Positions 24,295 through 33,984 of a stretch of DNA of 64,000 nucleotides are shown here, in pieces; the stretch's first letter is position 1; every line of letters begins with the position of its first letter. The stretch is from the NCBI RefSeq assembly GCF_030012605.2, contig NZ_CP114055.2; one strand, written 5' to 3'. Position numbers and translations under genes: made by a program. The notes below the pieces were generated by a model. The model was given only the letters and a program-made list of their open reading frames with translations. It was not told the origin of the DNA and searched no databases. The DNA is from Bergeyella_A cardium. GTDB taxonomy: Bacteria; Bacteroidota; Bacteroidia; Flavobacteriales; Weeksellaceae.

Positions 24295-26460
24295 TTAAAA
24301 CCAATGCCCAAGTATGACACTGAAAACTCCCTTACTGCGATCAGCTGCTTTACTGAAATTAAGCTTCACCTGCCCGAAAGGAGATTTATAGCCCAGTGTA
24401 ATACCTCCAGAGACATCTCCAAATTTGAAAACCGACTTTGCATTGTGTTCATTAAAGGTATTGAGAATATTAAAATGCCCAGTGATAAAGTAATTCTTTT
24501 TGATTTTAAACTGAAAATCATTACGAGCAATTACGAGATTATTTGCACTGAAACTCCCAAACTGATAACCTGGGAAACTCACGAAATTCGCTAAGTTCTG
24601 CTCAAAAATTCCGCCTGGGTAAAATTGATAGTAAGGCGTGAGTGGCTCACCAAAGCTAAAACCTGCAAATAGGTGGAGCCTGTAAGTAAATCGGTTGCTA
24701 AAAGCAAAATTGGTTTCAAGATCTCCTTTAATCTGAAAGATTTGGTTCTCAATTTTCTTATCAAACAAGTCCAAGAGTTTTCCCCTTGCATCAAGGGAAA
24801 AGCCTTTGGTGGGGAAATCCTTATCGTCTCGAGTATCGGTCTTTATAAAAACATAGGGATTGATAAAGTTTCGCTCGTTGTCATATCTTGCTACCCCCGA
24901 TTTGGACTCGAAATAATCGTGACTAATGCCCCCACCGATGGCATATTTATCTCTCCAGATGGATTGTATATATGCCTCGTTTCGGAACCATTTCCATTTT
25001 CCGATGAGGTTTCTATGGCTGTCGCGAAGTTCAAGACTCATTCCTGAGGCATAGATTCCAAGACCAGGAATATATCCGTTATCTACAAAGTAATTAAAAT
25101 AGTAGCGCGGGTGGGTTCCTCCTACGATAACATCTGCAGAGAGCACAGAGTTTCTTAGTAGTAGGCGTTTTATGGTAAGGTTCATTAGCAGACCTGTTTT
25201 AAAAACCTCATCGTAGTGTAGTCCAAACTTTAAAAAGTATCTTGATTCTATCTCATCTACCTCGAGTTTCAGTACATTTTTATTACCAAGGAGCAGGAGT
25301 TCGTAGTTGATGAGGTTATAATTATTGGTTGCATAGAGCTTGTCAATCATTTTATTAATTCCCTTATAGGTTTGCAGAGAAGGGGTTTTAAGTGCCATTT
25401 TTCCCTGTATATAATCTCTGTTGAAGATGCGGTTGTTCTCCACAGCAAGGCTATCTACTTTGTAGATATTGGAGTAAATAGGGTTAATGGGTGCTCGGCT
25501 GATGCGGTGCTCTCTTTTAGGGAGTTGGTTGAGAACTTCGGTAAATTGCTTAGCAGTTTTGTAGCCTATGTTGAGGATTTTTTCTTTCTCGTCAAAACTT
25601 GTGGTAGAGTAGCCACTCAGATTTGGATTGATGAGAATATCTGCATATTTTTCTTGAGAGATATTTTCTCTTTTGGTATTGAAATCAATGACTTGGTTGA
25701 GGATTTTTACAGCGGAGTTTAATTCTTCCCTGTCAGCAAGAGGCTGGCTGAGATTCACACCAATGATAATATCCATTCCTTTATCTTTAAGCGGCTTGGC
25801 AGGGAAGTTTACTGTCATAGCACCATCTACATAGAGGCTGTCGCCTACCTTTACGGGGTCCATTAATGATGGATATGCTGAGCTTGCCATAATCGAGCTT
25901 ACGATATCGCCTTTTTCAAAGATTTCCATTTTGCCACTTTCGAGGTTTGTAGCTACACAGAGAAATGGTATTTGGAGTTCGGAGAAGTTGTTGATATTAG
26001 AAACATTGCTCAAGAGTTCTTTAAGCAAGTAGAGGTTCTTTTGTCCTGTGGATATTGCCTTCGGTAGTACATTGATTTTCCCTTTGTGTATGGGTACTGT
26101 GATGAGGTATTTGTCATTCGTCTTTGAGAAGAAAGGAGTTTCTTGTCGGGGTTTTTCATTGGCGAGTAGGGTATAGAAATCGGTTTCTTTCATTATTTTT
26201 TCTATATCCTTTGCCTCATATCCTGCAGCATAGAGCCCACCGACGATTGCTCCCATACTGGTTCCTGAGATATAATCTATTTTTATTCCGAGCGAATCTA
26301 TTACCTTTAAAACTCCAATATGTGCAAAGCCTTTGGCTCCACCACCAGAGAGGGCGAGCCCTATTTTGGGCGGCTTTTGTGCTATAGGTGATTTTTTTAC
26401 CTGTGATTCGTACAGCCCAAAGCTCAAAAGGATGAATATAAGCAGGATTTTGTTTTTCAT
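24295..26460 (-). CDS. Patatin-like phospholipase with outer-membrane beta-barrel domain
   Basis: The 721-residue protein has a signal peptide (LLIFILLSFGLYESQ), then a patatin domain. It carries the oxyanion loop LALSGGGAKGFAHIG (about 36-50), the nucleophile elbow GTSMGAIVGG (Ser about 68) and the catalytic Asp in LYVDGAMTVNFP (about 213). A POTRA-like segment follows (about 330-400). The C-terminal half (about 410-721) is a bacterial surface antigen (Omp85-like) barrel ending in GVFSVILGHWF, an outer-membrane type C-terminus with terminal Phe. This architecture is shared with PlpD-type (type Vd) autotransporters, so the lipase may be displayed or released. Its own -7 box lies 48 nt upstream of the start codon. 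Confidence 0.9.
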   Translation of the reverse strand: MKNKILLIFILLSFGLYESQVKKSPIAQKPPKIGLALSGGGAKGFAHIGVLKVIDSLGIKIDYISGTSMGAIVGGLYAAGYEAKDIEKIMKETDFYTLLANEKPRQETPFFSKTNDKYLITVPIHKGKINVLPKAISTGQKNLYLLKELLSNVSNINNFSELQIPFLCVATNLESGKMEIFEKGDIVSSIMASSAYPSLMDPVKVGDSLYVDGAMTVNFPAKPLKDKGMDIIIGVNLSQPLADREELNSAVKILNQVIDFNTKRENISQEKYADILINPNLSGYSTTSFDEKEKILNIGYKTAKQFTEVLNQLPKREHRISRAPINPIYSNIYKVDSLAVENNRIFNRDYIQGKMALKTPSLQTYKGINKMIDKLYATNNYNLINYELLLLGNKNVLKLEVDEIESRYFLKFGLHYDEVFKTGLLMNLTIKRLLLRNSVLSADVIVGGTHPRYYFNYFVDNGYIPGLGIYASGMSLELRDSHRNLIGKWKWFRNEAYIQSIWRDKYAIGGGISHDYFESKSGVARYDNERNFINPYVFIKTDTRDDKDFPTKGFSLDARGKLLDLFDKKIENQIFQIKGDLETNFAFSNRFTYRLHLFAGFSFGEPLTPYYQFYPGGIFEQNLANFVSFPGYQFGSFSANNLVIARNDFQFKIKKNYFITGHFNILNTFNEHNAKSVFKFGDVSGGITLGYKSPFGQVKLNFSKAADRSKGVFSVILGHWF

Positions 26461-26507
26461 CTTGTTGTTTTTTAAAGAAACGAGAAGGAATTCCTTTTCT
26501 TTTGGTG

Positions 26508-26515
26508 CAAAAATA
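26508..26515 (-). promoter_or_regulatory. -7 promoter element of the patatin gene
   Basis: The minus strand reads TATTTTTG (TAnnTTTG), about 48 nt before the start codon. Confidence 0.5.
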
Positions 26516-26700
26516 AAGATTTGTATTCTAAAAATATTTTAAGGTATAGGAGAAGGGGGAAAAGTTTGGCGAAGGGAAATCAGAGAAGTATAAAAAGGGA
26601 TTAAAGTGGGAAGATTTTTTTAGGATATCAGGTTTGTTGGGTAAAAAAGGAGAGAAGGGAAAAGAGCAAAAAGCATAGCCCTATTTTATGAAAGTCGTCT

Positions 26701-26708
26701 TATCTTTG
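26701..26708 (+). promoter_or_regulatory. -7 promoter element of murF-alr
   Basis: TATCTTTG (TAnnTTTG), 21 nt before the start codon; the leader would be only about 10-15 nt. Confidence 0.55.
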
Positions 26709-26729
26709 CTACGATTTAAGATTTTGTAA

Positions 26730-29177
26730 ATGACTTATACCACAAGACAACTTGCCGAAATTACCCAATCTGAACTCATAGGAAACCCAAACCTGCCGGT
26801 AAAAAATATAGCTTTTGATAGCAGAAATATATTTTCGAGCAAGGAGATGGCGTTTATCGCCATCCGTACGCAGAAAAATTCAGGGGAGAAGTATATAAAA
26901 TCCGCCATAGAAAAAGGTGTAGAAGTAGTGATTTGCCAGAAAAAACCTGAGGAAACACTTGGCGCAACTTATATTATAACCGAAAATTCAATAGCGTTTT
27001 TACAAAAGCTGGCGAGATATCATCTCTCGCAGTTTGGAGGTTTAAAGACAATAGGAATTACAGGAAGCAACGGCAAAACTATGGTGAAAGAATGGCTCTA
27101 CCAATGCCTGAACGATGAATTTAATATAGTGAAAAGCCCGAAGAGTTTTAATTCGCAAATAGGTCTTCCGATTTCATTGTTGCAGATTGATGATAGACAT
27201 AATTTAGGCATCTTTGAAGTAGGAATTTCTCAACCCGAAGAAATGAAAGTCTTGGAAGAGGTGTTCTCACCTAAAATAGGGATTCTGACGAATATAGGTA
27301 CAGCACATTTGATTAACTTCAGAGATGAAAACCATTTAATAGATGAGAAAATAGCTCTATTTAAAAACTCGGAGATTATCTTATTTAATGGGGATAATGA
27401 GCGGGTATTGGCGAAGATAAAAGCGCTCTATTCAGATAAAAAACTTATCTCTTACGGATTAAAAAGCACCAATGATGTAAAAATTATAAGCGATTGGAAA
27501 AATAGAAATAAGGAGGTGAAGATGAGCTACTTTGGTGAGCATATAAATCTGCCCGTGCACCAAAGAGATGAAGCTACACTTAGTAATGTACTCTGCGTAG
27601 TAGCCCTAATGAAAGAATTGGGAATAGAAAATTCTAAAATCTTGAAAAAAGTGGAAGGCCTCAAAAGTGTGGAAATGCGGTTGGAGAGCGTAGAGGGGCT
27701 TAGAAATAATTTGATTATAAATGATTCCTATAATCTTGACCTTGATTCTTTGAATATTGCTTATCAGTTTATTAATGAGTATAACAAGGCACATAAGGTT
27801 CTTATCTTGACCAGCTTTGCCGAGACAAAAAATGATGACAAATTCTATGAACAAGTGGCTAGGCTAACGAATGAACAGAAGTTTGATAAAATATTTCTTA
27901 TCGGGAAGGAAATTTCAAATTATAAACATCTGTTTTCTGCTGAAACGCTTAGTTTTGATAGTACAGAGCAGATTGTTAGTAATCAACAACTTCATACGAT
28001 AGAAAATTCCTTAATCCTGCTAAAAGGAGCGAGGAAATTTAGGATTGATAAACTAAAGCTCAGCCTTGAACTTCAAAAGCACGATACGGTTTTGGAGATA
28101 AATCTTAATAGCATTCTCCACAACATCAATGTACATAAGGCAGTCCTAAAACCCGAAACCAAAATGATGGCTATGGTAAAGGCGTTTTCTTATGGCTTGG
28201 GAGGCTATGAGATTGCGGAATTTTTGCAACATCATCATATAGATTACCTGACCGTTGCCTATGCAGATGAGGGAGCAGACCTCAGGAAGCACGGTATTAG
28301 TACGCCGATTATGGTAATGAACCCCGAGCAGCACAGCCATAATGCCATTATAGAATATAACCTTGAGCCGGAGATTTATAGTTTCCGAGTGCTGGATATG
28401 TTCTGCGAACAGCTGAAAATAAAAGGTTATAACGGGAAATACCCTATTCACATAAAATTGGAAACAGGTATGCACAGGCTTGGTTTTAAAGGAGATGAAA
28501 TTGATTACCTTATAGAGCGATTGAATAGTCTTCCTGTAAAAGTGCAATCCGTTTTCACACATTTGGCAACTGCCGATATGCCAGAAGAAAGGGATTATGC
28601 CCTCGAGCAAATAAAAATCTTTGATGAAAATTCGTCAAAATTGGTAAGGGGGTTAGCTTATAAGCCATTGAGGCATATTCTGAACTCACCAGGTATAGCC
28701 AACTTTAGCGAATATCAGTTTGATATGGTGCGTATAGGAATTGGTATGATAGGTTTTTCTGCTAATGAGGAAATTCAGAAACAATTGCAAAACGCAGTGA
28801 GCTTTAAAACGGTGATTTCTCAAATTTCTATAGTGAGAAAGGGAGAAACCATCGGTTATAGCAGAAAGTTTATGGCAGAGGAAGATTGTTATATAGCGAC
28901 AATCCCCGTAGGCTATGCAGATGGTCTCCCAAGACTTTTGGGAAATGGAGTGGGCAGAGTGAAGATTAATGGTAGCTATGCACCAATTGTAGGGAATGTG
29001 TGTATGGATATGATGATGGTAAATCTCGGTAATATCCCTGCAAAGGAAGGCGATGTAGTGAGTATTTTTGATTCGCTGGAGGAGCTGTTGTATTTCTCCG
29101 AAAAGTGCCAGACTATTCCTTATGAAGTACTGACCTCCATCTCCCGAAGGGTAAAGAGAGTCTATGTAAAGAATTAA
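26730..29177 (+). CDS. Bifunctional MurF ligase / alanine racemase
   Basis: A fusion of two peptidoglycan enzymes in 815 residues. The N-terminal half (about 1-450) is UDP-MurNAc-tripeptide:D-Ala-D-Ala ligase. It has the ATP loop GITGSNGKTMVKEW (about 108-121), SPKSFNSQIGLP and GIFEVGISQPEE. The C-terminal half (about 455-815) is alanine racemase: the PLP lysine is in MMAMVKAFSYGLG (about residue 483), followed by HIKLETGMHRLGF, GYSRKF with the expected catalytic Tyr, and IPVGYADGLPR and GNVCMDMMMV. One protein makes D-Ala and uses the D-Ala-D-Ala dipeptide; Ddl must be elsewhere. The fusion is usual in Bacteroidetes. Confidence 0.95.
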   Translation: MTYTTRQLAEITQSELIGNPNLPVKNIAFDSRNIFSSKEMAFIAIRTQKNSGEKYIKSAIEKGVEVVICQKKPEETLGATYIITENSIAFLQKLARYHLSQFGGLKTIGITGSNGKTMVKEWLYQCLNDEFNIVKSPKSFNSQIGLPISLLQIDDRHNLGIFEVGISQPEEMKVLEEVFSPKIGILTNIGTAHLINFRDENHLIDEKIALFKNSEIILFNGDNERVLAKIKALYSDKKLISYGLKSTNDVKIISDWKNRNKEVKMSYFGEHINLPVHQRDEATLSNVLCVVALMKELGIENSKILKKVEGLKSVEMRLESVEGLRNNLIINDSYNLDLDSLNIAYQFINEYNKAHKVLILTSFAETKNDDKFYEQVARLTNEQKFDKIFLIGKEISNYKHLFSAETLSFDSTEQIVSNQQLHTIENSLILLKGARKFRIDKLKLSLELQKHDTVLEINLNSILHNINVHKAVLKPETKMMAMVKAFSYGLGGYEIAEFLQHHHIDYLTVAYADEGADLRKHGISTPIMVMNPEQHSHNAIIEYNLEPEIYSFRVLDMFCEQLKIKGYNGKYPIHIKLETGMHRLGFKGDEIDYLIERLNSLPVKVQSVFTHLATADMPEERDYALEQIKIFDENSSKLVRGLAYKPLRHILNSPGIANFSEYQFDMVRIGIGMIGFSANEEIQKQLQNAVSFKTVISQISIVRKGETIGYSRKFMAEEDCYIATIPVGYADGLPRLLGNGVGRVKINGSYAPIVGNVCMDMMMVNLGNIPAKEGDVVSIFDSLEELLYFSEKCQTIPYEVLTSISRRVKRVYVKN

Positions 29178-29200
29178 AGTGAGGGCTAATTGTAAATAAG

Positions 29201-29236
29201 AAAAAGCCTCTTGTAAGTACTTACAAGAGGCTTTTT
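29201..29236. terminator. Bidirectional terminator between murF-alr and hmuY
   Basis: A perfect inverted repeat with 18-bp arms (29201-29218 and 29219-29236) with an A-run at one side and a T-run at the other, between two convergent genes. Confidence 0.85.
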
Positions 29237-29264
29237 TATAAAATAAACAATAATAAGAATAAAC

Positions 29265-30338
29265 TTAAAGCGGTTTGTATTCAAATTCTGGGTAGCCTCT
29301 TTCGCCATTAATGTTCGTCAATCTATTGAATTTTAGCTTGTAGATAACACCATTGCTGTCTTTAATGATAAAGAACACATTGTTATACACAATACGGTTA
29401 AGTACATCTCGCCAGTTGCTACCTATGGCTCTATGGTCGTTGTATACAAATTTGGAATTATCCACATCAGTGGTGGAGAATGATTTATATACATCGGCGG
29501 CGTTTTGGCTACTAGGTACTTCTACCATATATGCACCTACGCCTCCCATTGTGTTATGAAGCACGAAATCGGAATAAGTATAAGTACCACTTCCAGCAAT
29601 TACATTAACGAATACGGTAAAGCATAAGTCCCATTTATTCTTTTCAGGCTGAACGGAAACTTCCTTATCCTCTTTCATATTGAAAAATGTAAAGTGGTAG
29701 GCGGGGTTTTTATTGATGATAACCTCTTTGTAGGTGGTGGCATCCAAGTCGGCATATTTTAGTTTGTATCCATTGCCATTGCGGGTAATCTGGATTTTTT
29801 TCCAGCCTCTGTCAGCCCCTCCTGTTATCGCCTGACCTAAAGTGATATCTTCAGTGTAGATTTCTTTTCCGAGATTAACGAGATAGATGGCATTTTGGGC
29901 ATCATCGGCACTGATTTCTGCTATAGCAGTACGCCCAGAAGCATAATTACCTTCAACATTATCTACATAGTTTTCATTTTCTGCTTTAAAGGTTCCTACT
30001 TTTATTTTCTTTTGCAAATCTTTTACAGATGCGGAGGTTACGGCGTTTATATCCGTTGCTCCTTCAATTACTCCTGCTGCCATTTGAATCGAGAAGTTGA
30101 GGGTTACCTTAAACTCTTTTCCAGAGTGAAATGCCAAATCCCAGGAAGGTCTCTTATTAACGGTCTGCTCTCCTGTGCTTAGATTTAGCCAAACTTGATT
30201 AGGTACTGCCGGACCTCCTATTTCTGGACTGATAACCGCTCCTTCAAAAGGAGCAATAGGTACGGGGTCTTCGTTATCCCTCAAACAGGATTGAAAAGTA
30301 AAGATACAAAGGCTGAGGTATAGAAATATATTTTTCAT
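29265..30338 (-). CDS. hmuY: HmuY family heme-binding lipoprotein
   Basis: HmuY proteins bind heme at the cell surface and pass it to an outer-membrane receptor. The 357-residue protein has a lipoprotein signal (lipobox FQSC, Cys about 18). It has family blocks QVWLNLSTGEQTVNKRPSWDLAF, GKKIYT-like GKEIYTEDITL, KYADLDATTYKEV, KNKWDLCFTVF and a C-terminal FKFN-type strand (YKLKFNRLTNINGERGYPEFEY). It lies 21 nt after the receptor gene, so the order is hmuR-hmuY. The HmuY assignment is by pattern; the heme ligand residues cannot be fixed from sequence alone. Confidence 0.85.
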   Translation of the reverse strand: MKNIFLYLSLCIFTFQSCLRDNEDPVPIAPFEGAVISPEIGGPAVPNQVWLNLSTGEQTVNKRPSWDLAFHSGKEFKVTLNFSIQMAAGVIEGATDINAVTSASVKDLQKKIKVGTFKAENENYVDNVEGNYASGRTAIAEISADDAQNAIYLVNLGKEIYTEDITLGQAITGGADRGWKKIQITRNGNGYKLKYADLDATTYKEVIINKNPAYHFTFFNMKEDKEVSVQPEKNKWDLCFTVFVNVIAGSGTYTYSDFVLHNTMGGVGAYMVEVPSSQNAADVYKSFSTTDVDNSKFVYNDHRAIGSNWRDVLNRIVYNNVFFIIKDSNGVIYKLKFNRLTNINGERGYPEFEYKPL

Positions 30339-30359
30339 TTTCGTATGTTTTTTAATAAG

Positions 30360-32492
30360 TTAGAATTTATAAGTTAAACTTGCAAAATAGCTCCTTCCGT
30401 AGAATAGATGTGTGGTGGTTGAGATACTGTGCCCGCTACCTCCTTGTGTAGTGTTTTTAATTTCTGTTACATCAAAAATGTTTTTTACACCTGCGCTTAG
30501 GTTTAAATGATTCTTAAAGAAAGGCTGGCTTATCGTAGCATCCATTCTATTGAAGTCTTCCAGTGTTCCGAGCTCATAGACTCCTTTATTGTTCGCAGGG
30601 TCTAAGCCAGAGAGTATGTATTTCTTGCTTTTTCCATTGTATTTATAGTATACAGAGAACAGCGTTTGGGTTTTATTCAGTTTGTAACCAGCAGATACGC
30701 TGATTTCTGGTGTAAAGAAATACTCCTCTGGAGAGACAGTATCTACTACTTTTGATTTTAAGGATTGAGAAACTCCCGTTAGTGAGGCACTGGTATTGAA
30801 ATTAAAGTTGTTGATTCTACCATCAAAGTTTAAGTTGAATAATAAAGACCTATAATCATTAATATTAATGTATTGATACTTTAATGGCTGCAGATTCACG
30901 ATGGATAAATCTATTCTGTCTTTTACTTGGAGGTACATTCCAGAGATGCTAAAATTATATTTTTTATTCTCTTTTGAGATTTTATAATCGGCAAAGATTG
31001 CTGCGGTAAGGCCTTTTTCGGCAGAGAGATTTTCATTTCCGCGAATGTCGTGGTTAGCATTTACTAAGTAAGTGTAAAGCTCCGTATAAGTTGGGAAACG
31101 ACCTGCAGAACCTCCCGAAAGTCTTATTTCTGATTTGTCAGATAGATTATACTTTAAGGCAAGTGAGTAATTAAGCTGGTCATCAGACTTATTATTGAGG
31201 CTATATCTCGCACCTGGCCGTATATGAAACTTAGGGAATAGTCTCCATTCTGCGGAGAGGAAGTGAGCATAATTGAACACTGTTCTTTCAATATTATTTA
31301 CCCCGAAAAGTCCTGTGCTTGAGTCGGCGAACCCCTGGGTTCTGTCGAGCTCATACCCCAGTTGGAAATTAAATACATCACTGTTAGTAAAGTTACTAAA
31401 CATACCTCTGGAATATATCGTATTGATATCGTAGTAAGTGAGCTTCTCATTTCTGGATAGCTCGCTTCGGTTGGGCACATCGTATATATAGCTCTGGGTT
31501 TGCTTTTCTTGTTTTTGATAAGAAAAATCTCCCATATAATTAATATGCCCGAGCTTGCTAACGATATTAAGCTGGTGAACCCATCTTTGGGTATAGTAGT
31601 CGTTATCTCTTGAGATTAGGGTTCGTTTGCCACCAGCAAAGAGTAGAGATTCGGTAATGGGGCTTCTGTAATTGATTTCCTCTTTCATTAGGTTAGCTTT
31701 GTAGAAGAGGGTAGTAGCGTTTTTATGGTATCTTATCGTCCCGTTGATGTTGTATAAATCCTTGGGTTGCCAGTCATAACCTCGTTTTCCATTAACGGTT
31801 TCGCTAAAAAACTTATAGCCATTCCTTGAGCCTTCATAGCCTTTGAAATCGTTATGATTAAAATCCAAGCTCACCGACCAGTTAGGGTTTATGTTATAGT
31901 TGAGATTTACATTTTGTATGTGCCTCCCTTTACCTTTTTTGTAGAGGTCGTAGCCTGTATTTACGGTTTCTTCTTGCAGGTTGATGCTGCCTGTAAATTT
32001 TTTGTTGTATTTCTTTTTCGTAATGATGTTGATTACCCCTGTTACGGCATTACTTCCATACTCTACACCCATAGAGCCGCGCACTACTTCTATTTTCTCG
32101 ATATTATCTACGCTTATTTTAGTTAAATCGATTAAGTTACCGAGAGATTCATCATTAATAACGGGGATGTTATCTATTAATACTTTGGTATATTCGCCTC
32201 CTAATCCCAATATATTAGCATACGAATTACCATTAGACCTGTCGGGAACGATAAGCATATTCAGGTTTTGGTTAAGCACTTCAGCTACATTATTTGCCGC
32301 CATATTCTTGATTTGTGCTCCGTCTATTACTTCTACTTTATAAACCGATTTGTTTATAGACTGTGGTGAAAACTGACCAGTAATCACCACTTCTTTTATA
32401 TCTCTTGTCTGCAAGGAATCTGTTTTCTGTGCCTGTACTGCTGCTGCCATACTTATGCACAGTGCTCCGAGAGTATATTTAACTTTATTCAT
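30360..32492 (-). CDS. hmuR: TonB-dependent outer-membrane receptor, probable heme receptor HmuR
   Basis: The 710-residue receptor has a signal peptide (LCISMAAAVQAQ), a TonB-box-like IKEVVITGQF, a plug domain (about 45-160: ANNVAEVLNQNLNMLIV, VLIDNIPVINDES and IEKIEVVRGSMGVEYGSNAVTGVINIITKK) and a 22-strand-type barrel ending in FASLTYKF with a terminal Phe. It is paired with a HmuY lipoprotein gene, the standard heme-uptake arrangement of Bacteroidetes, so heme is the likely substrate. The promoter at 32509-32516 faces that of the T9SS-tailed HmuY-like gene. Confidence 0.88.
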   Translation of the reverse strand: MNKVKYTLGALCISMAAAVQAQKTDSLQTRDIKEVVITGQFSPQSINKSVYKVEVIDGAQIKNMAANNVAEVLNQNLNMLIVPDRSNGNSYANILGLGGEYTKVLIDNIPVINDESLGNLIDLTKISVDNIEKIEVVRGSMGVEYGSNAVTGVINIITKKKYNKKFTGSINLQEETVNTGYDLYKKGKGRHIQNVNLNYNINPNWSVSLDFNHNDFKGYEGSRNGYKFFSETVNGKRGYDWQPKDLYNINGTIRYHKNATTLFYKANLMKEEINYRSPITESLLFAGGKRTLISRDNDYYTQRWVHQLNIVSKLGHINYMGDFSYQKQEKQTQSYIYDVPNRSELSRNEKLTYYDINTIYSRGMFSNFTNSDVFNFQLGYELDRTQGFADSSTGLFGVNNIERTVFNYAHFLSAEWRLFPKFHIRPGARYSLNNKSDDQLNYSLALKYNLSDKSEIRLSGGSAGRFPTYTELYTYLVNANHDIRGNENLSAEKGLTAAIFADYKISKENKKYNFSISGMYLQVKDRIDLSIVNLQPLKYQYININDYRSLLFNLNFDGRINNFNFNTSASLTGVSQSLKSKVVDTVSPEEYFFTPEISVSAGYKLNKTQTLFSVYYKYNGKSKKYILSGLDPANNKGVYELGTLEDFNRMDATISQPFFKNHLNLSAGVKNIFDVTEIKNTTQGGSGHSISTTTHLFYGRSYFASLTYKF

Positions 32493-32508
32493 AAAAATTA
32501 ATTTTAGG

Positions 32509-32556
32509 CAAAGATAATATTTATTTAGAATTGATATTACTAAATCACTATATTTG
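32509..32556. promoter_or_regulatory. Divergent promoters and candidate operator of the heme locus
   Basis: Two -7 boxes face away from each other: TATCTTTG on the minus strand (32516-32509, for hmuR) and TATATTTG on the plus strand (32549-32556, for the HmuY-like gene). Between them is an inverted repeat, ATTTAG at 32523-32528 and CTAAAT at 32540-32545, spaced by 11 bp. Its position suits a shared repressor, for instance an iron- or heme-responsive one; it is not a classical Fur box. Confidence 0.6.
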
Positions 32557-32581
32557 CGAAAATTTTTAAAGTGATTTAATT

Positions 32582-33859
32582 ATGAAAAAAGGTTTATTTC
32601 TATCAATGGCATTAGCTCTTTCAGCTAATATGAGTACGCATCTATCTGCTCAGGTAAAAGATGCGAATGGTTACACTACCGTAGAGGCTACTATGGGGCA
32701 GAATTATCAGAACAGGGTGTTTTACAGCTTCGGGAAGAACAATCTCATCTCTCAGCCTGCCGAGACTTGGGATATTGCTTTTTATAGAAACAGTATGTTT
32801 GAAACAGGTACAAGGATAAATGATGCTAAGAATATCCTAGTTTATGTAGCCAGTGAAGACCCTACCCAGTGGGATAGCGTTAATACAAGTATCGTTTCCA
32901 CAGGTACTCCTCTTTACAATCCTGATAAAACAGAAAAAATTGAAGTAGGAGCATTTGAACAAGGCCCGAGATCTTTAGGTTGGGGAGATTATAACCCAAC
33001 TACCCACCAGATAGAAGGAAAAGTGATTTATATCTTGCACTATGGCGGTGCTGTTTATTATAAATTTATGATTGAGAATAGATTTAAGAATTATAAAATT
33101 AAGTATGCAAAACTAAAAAGTGATGGTACTTGGGAGGATACTAAAACAGCAATTATCCCAGATGGAACAGATGACGCTTTCTTCAACTACTTCTCCTTTG
33201 ATACTAATGCAAAAGTCCCTAACCTCGAGCCACCGAAAAAAGATTGGGATCTAATGTTTACCCGTTATTGGACTTTGTATAATAATGTAGCAATGTATCG
33301 TATGTCTGGTATTATCCAAAGCCCTAATATCGTAGTAGCACAGACAAATGAGACCCAAGATACTCCAACTTTCACCGCACCTGTAGCTTCTAAATACTCA
33401 AAAGGTATTACCACTATTGGGCATTCTTGGAAAGGTATAAGTACTGTACATAATAATGTAGTATACTATATTAAGAATAACAGCACAAAGAAATTCTATA
33501 GAATGTACTTTATTATCAATGGCGGTGCATCTACTGGTAATATGCACTTTAAGTATAAAGACATTACCGATGATTTAGGCGTACAAGATCTTAACACTAA
33601 AGCATCTTTCGGGGTATATCCGAACCCAACTGTGGATAAAAGAGCTACCCTCCTCTTCGATGTAAAAGAAAAAGACAGTAATAAAGGTACTGCCGAGCTC
33701 TACGACCTCTCCGGTAAGAAGGTATATGAAGTCTCTCTAAGCAATCAAAGCGGTCTCTATAAGCAGGAGCTCAACTTCCAGCACCTACCAGCAGGAAACT
33801 ATATCCTCAAAGTAAGCTACGGAGGAGCTTCACAAACCAAAAAGCTTATCTTGAAGTAA
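32582..33859 (+). CDS. HmuY-like protein with T9SS type A sorting domain
   Basis: The 425-residue protein has a signal peptide (FLSMALALSANMSTHLSAQ) and an HmuY-like body (about 25-340) with blocks AETWDIAFYRN, YKIKYAKL, FFNYFSFDTN, PPKKDWDLMFTRYW and a late SWKGISTVHNNVVYYIKN strand. These parallel SWDLAF, YKLKYADL and KNKWDLCF of the neighbouring HmuY. The C-terminus (about 350-425) is a T9SS sorting domain: FGVYPNPTVDKRATLLF, AELYDLSGKKVYEV, LPAGNYILKVSYGGASQTKKLILK. It is therefore probably secreted or surface-anchored and may act as a released heme scavenger. A terminator follows. Confidence 0.85.
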   Translation: MKKGLFLSMALALSANMSTHLSAQVKDANGYTTVEATMGQNYQNRVFYSFGKNNLISQPAETWDIAFYRNSMFETGTRINDAKNILVYVASEDPTQWDSVNTSIVSTGTPLYNPDKTEKIEVGAFEQGPRSLGWGDYNPTTHQIEGKVIYILHYGGAVYYKFMIENRFKNYKIKYAKLKSDGTWEDTKTAIIPDGTDDAFFNYFSFDTNAKVPNLEPPKKDWDLMFTRYWTLYNNVAMYRMSGIIQSPNIVVAQTNETQDTPTFTAPVASKYSKGITTIGHSWKGISTVHNNVVYYIKNNSTKKFYRMYFIINGGASTGNMHFKYKDITDDLGVQDLNTKASFGVYPNPTVDKRATLLFDVKEKDSNKGTAELYDLSGKKVYEVSLSNQSGLYKQELNFQHLPAGNYILKVSYGGASQTKKLILK

Positions 33860-33892
33860 GAACTTTTCTAGTTTAAATTTTTTCATATCGTG

Positions 33893-33923
33893 CAAATCCC
33901 AAAAACCTAGTTTTTGGGATTTG
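33893..33923 (+). terminator. Rho-independent terminator of the HmuY-like gene
   Basis: A perfect 14-bp stem (33893-33906 with 33910-33923) with a 3-nt loop and a T-rich tail. A second hairpin (9-bp arms 33933-33941 and 33951-33959) follows. Confidence 0.8.
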
Positions 33924-33984
33924 TCTTATATCTATTCTCCGCAAAACCTTCGGAGAATAAGCCGTATATTTACCGCAAAATTGA

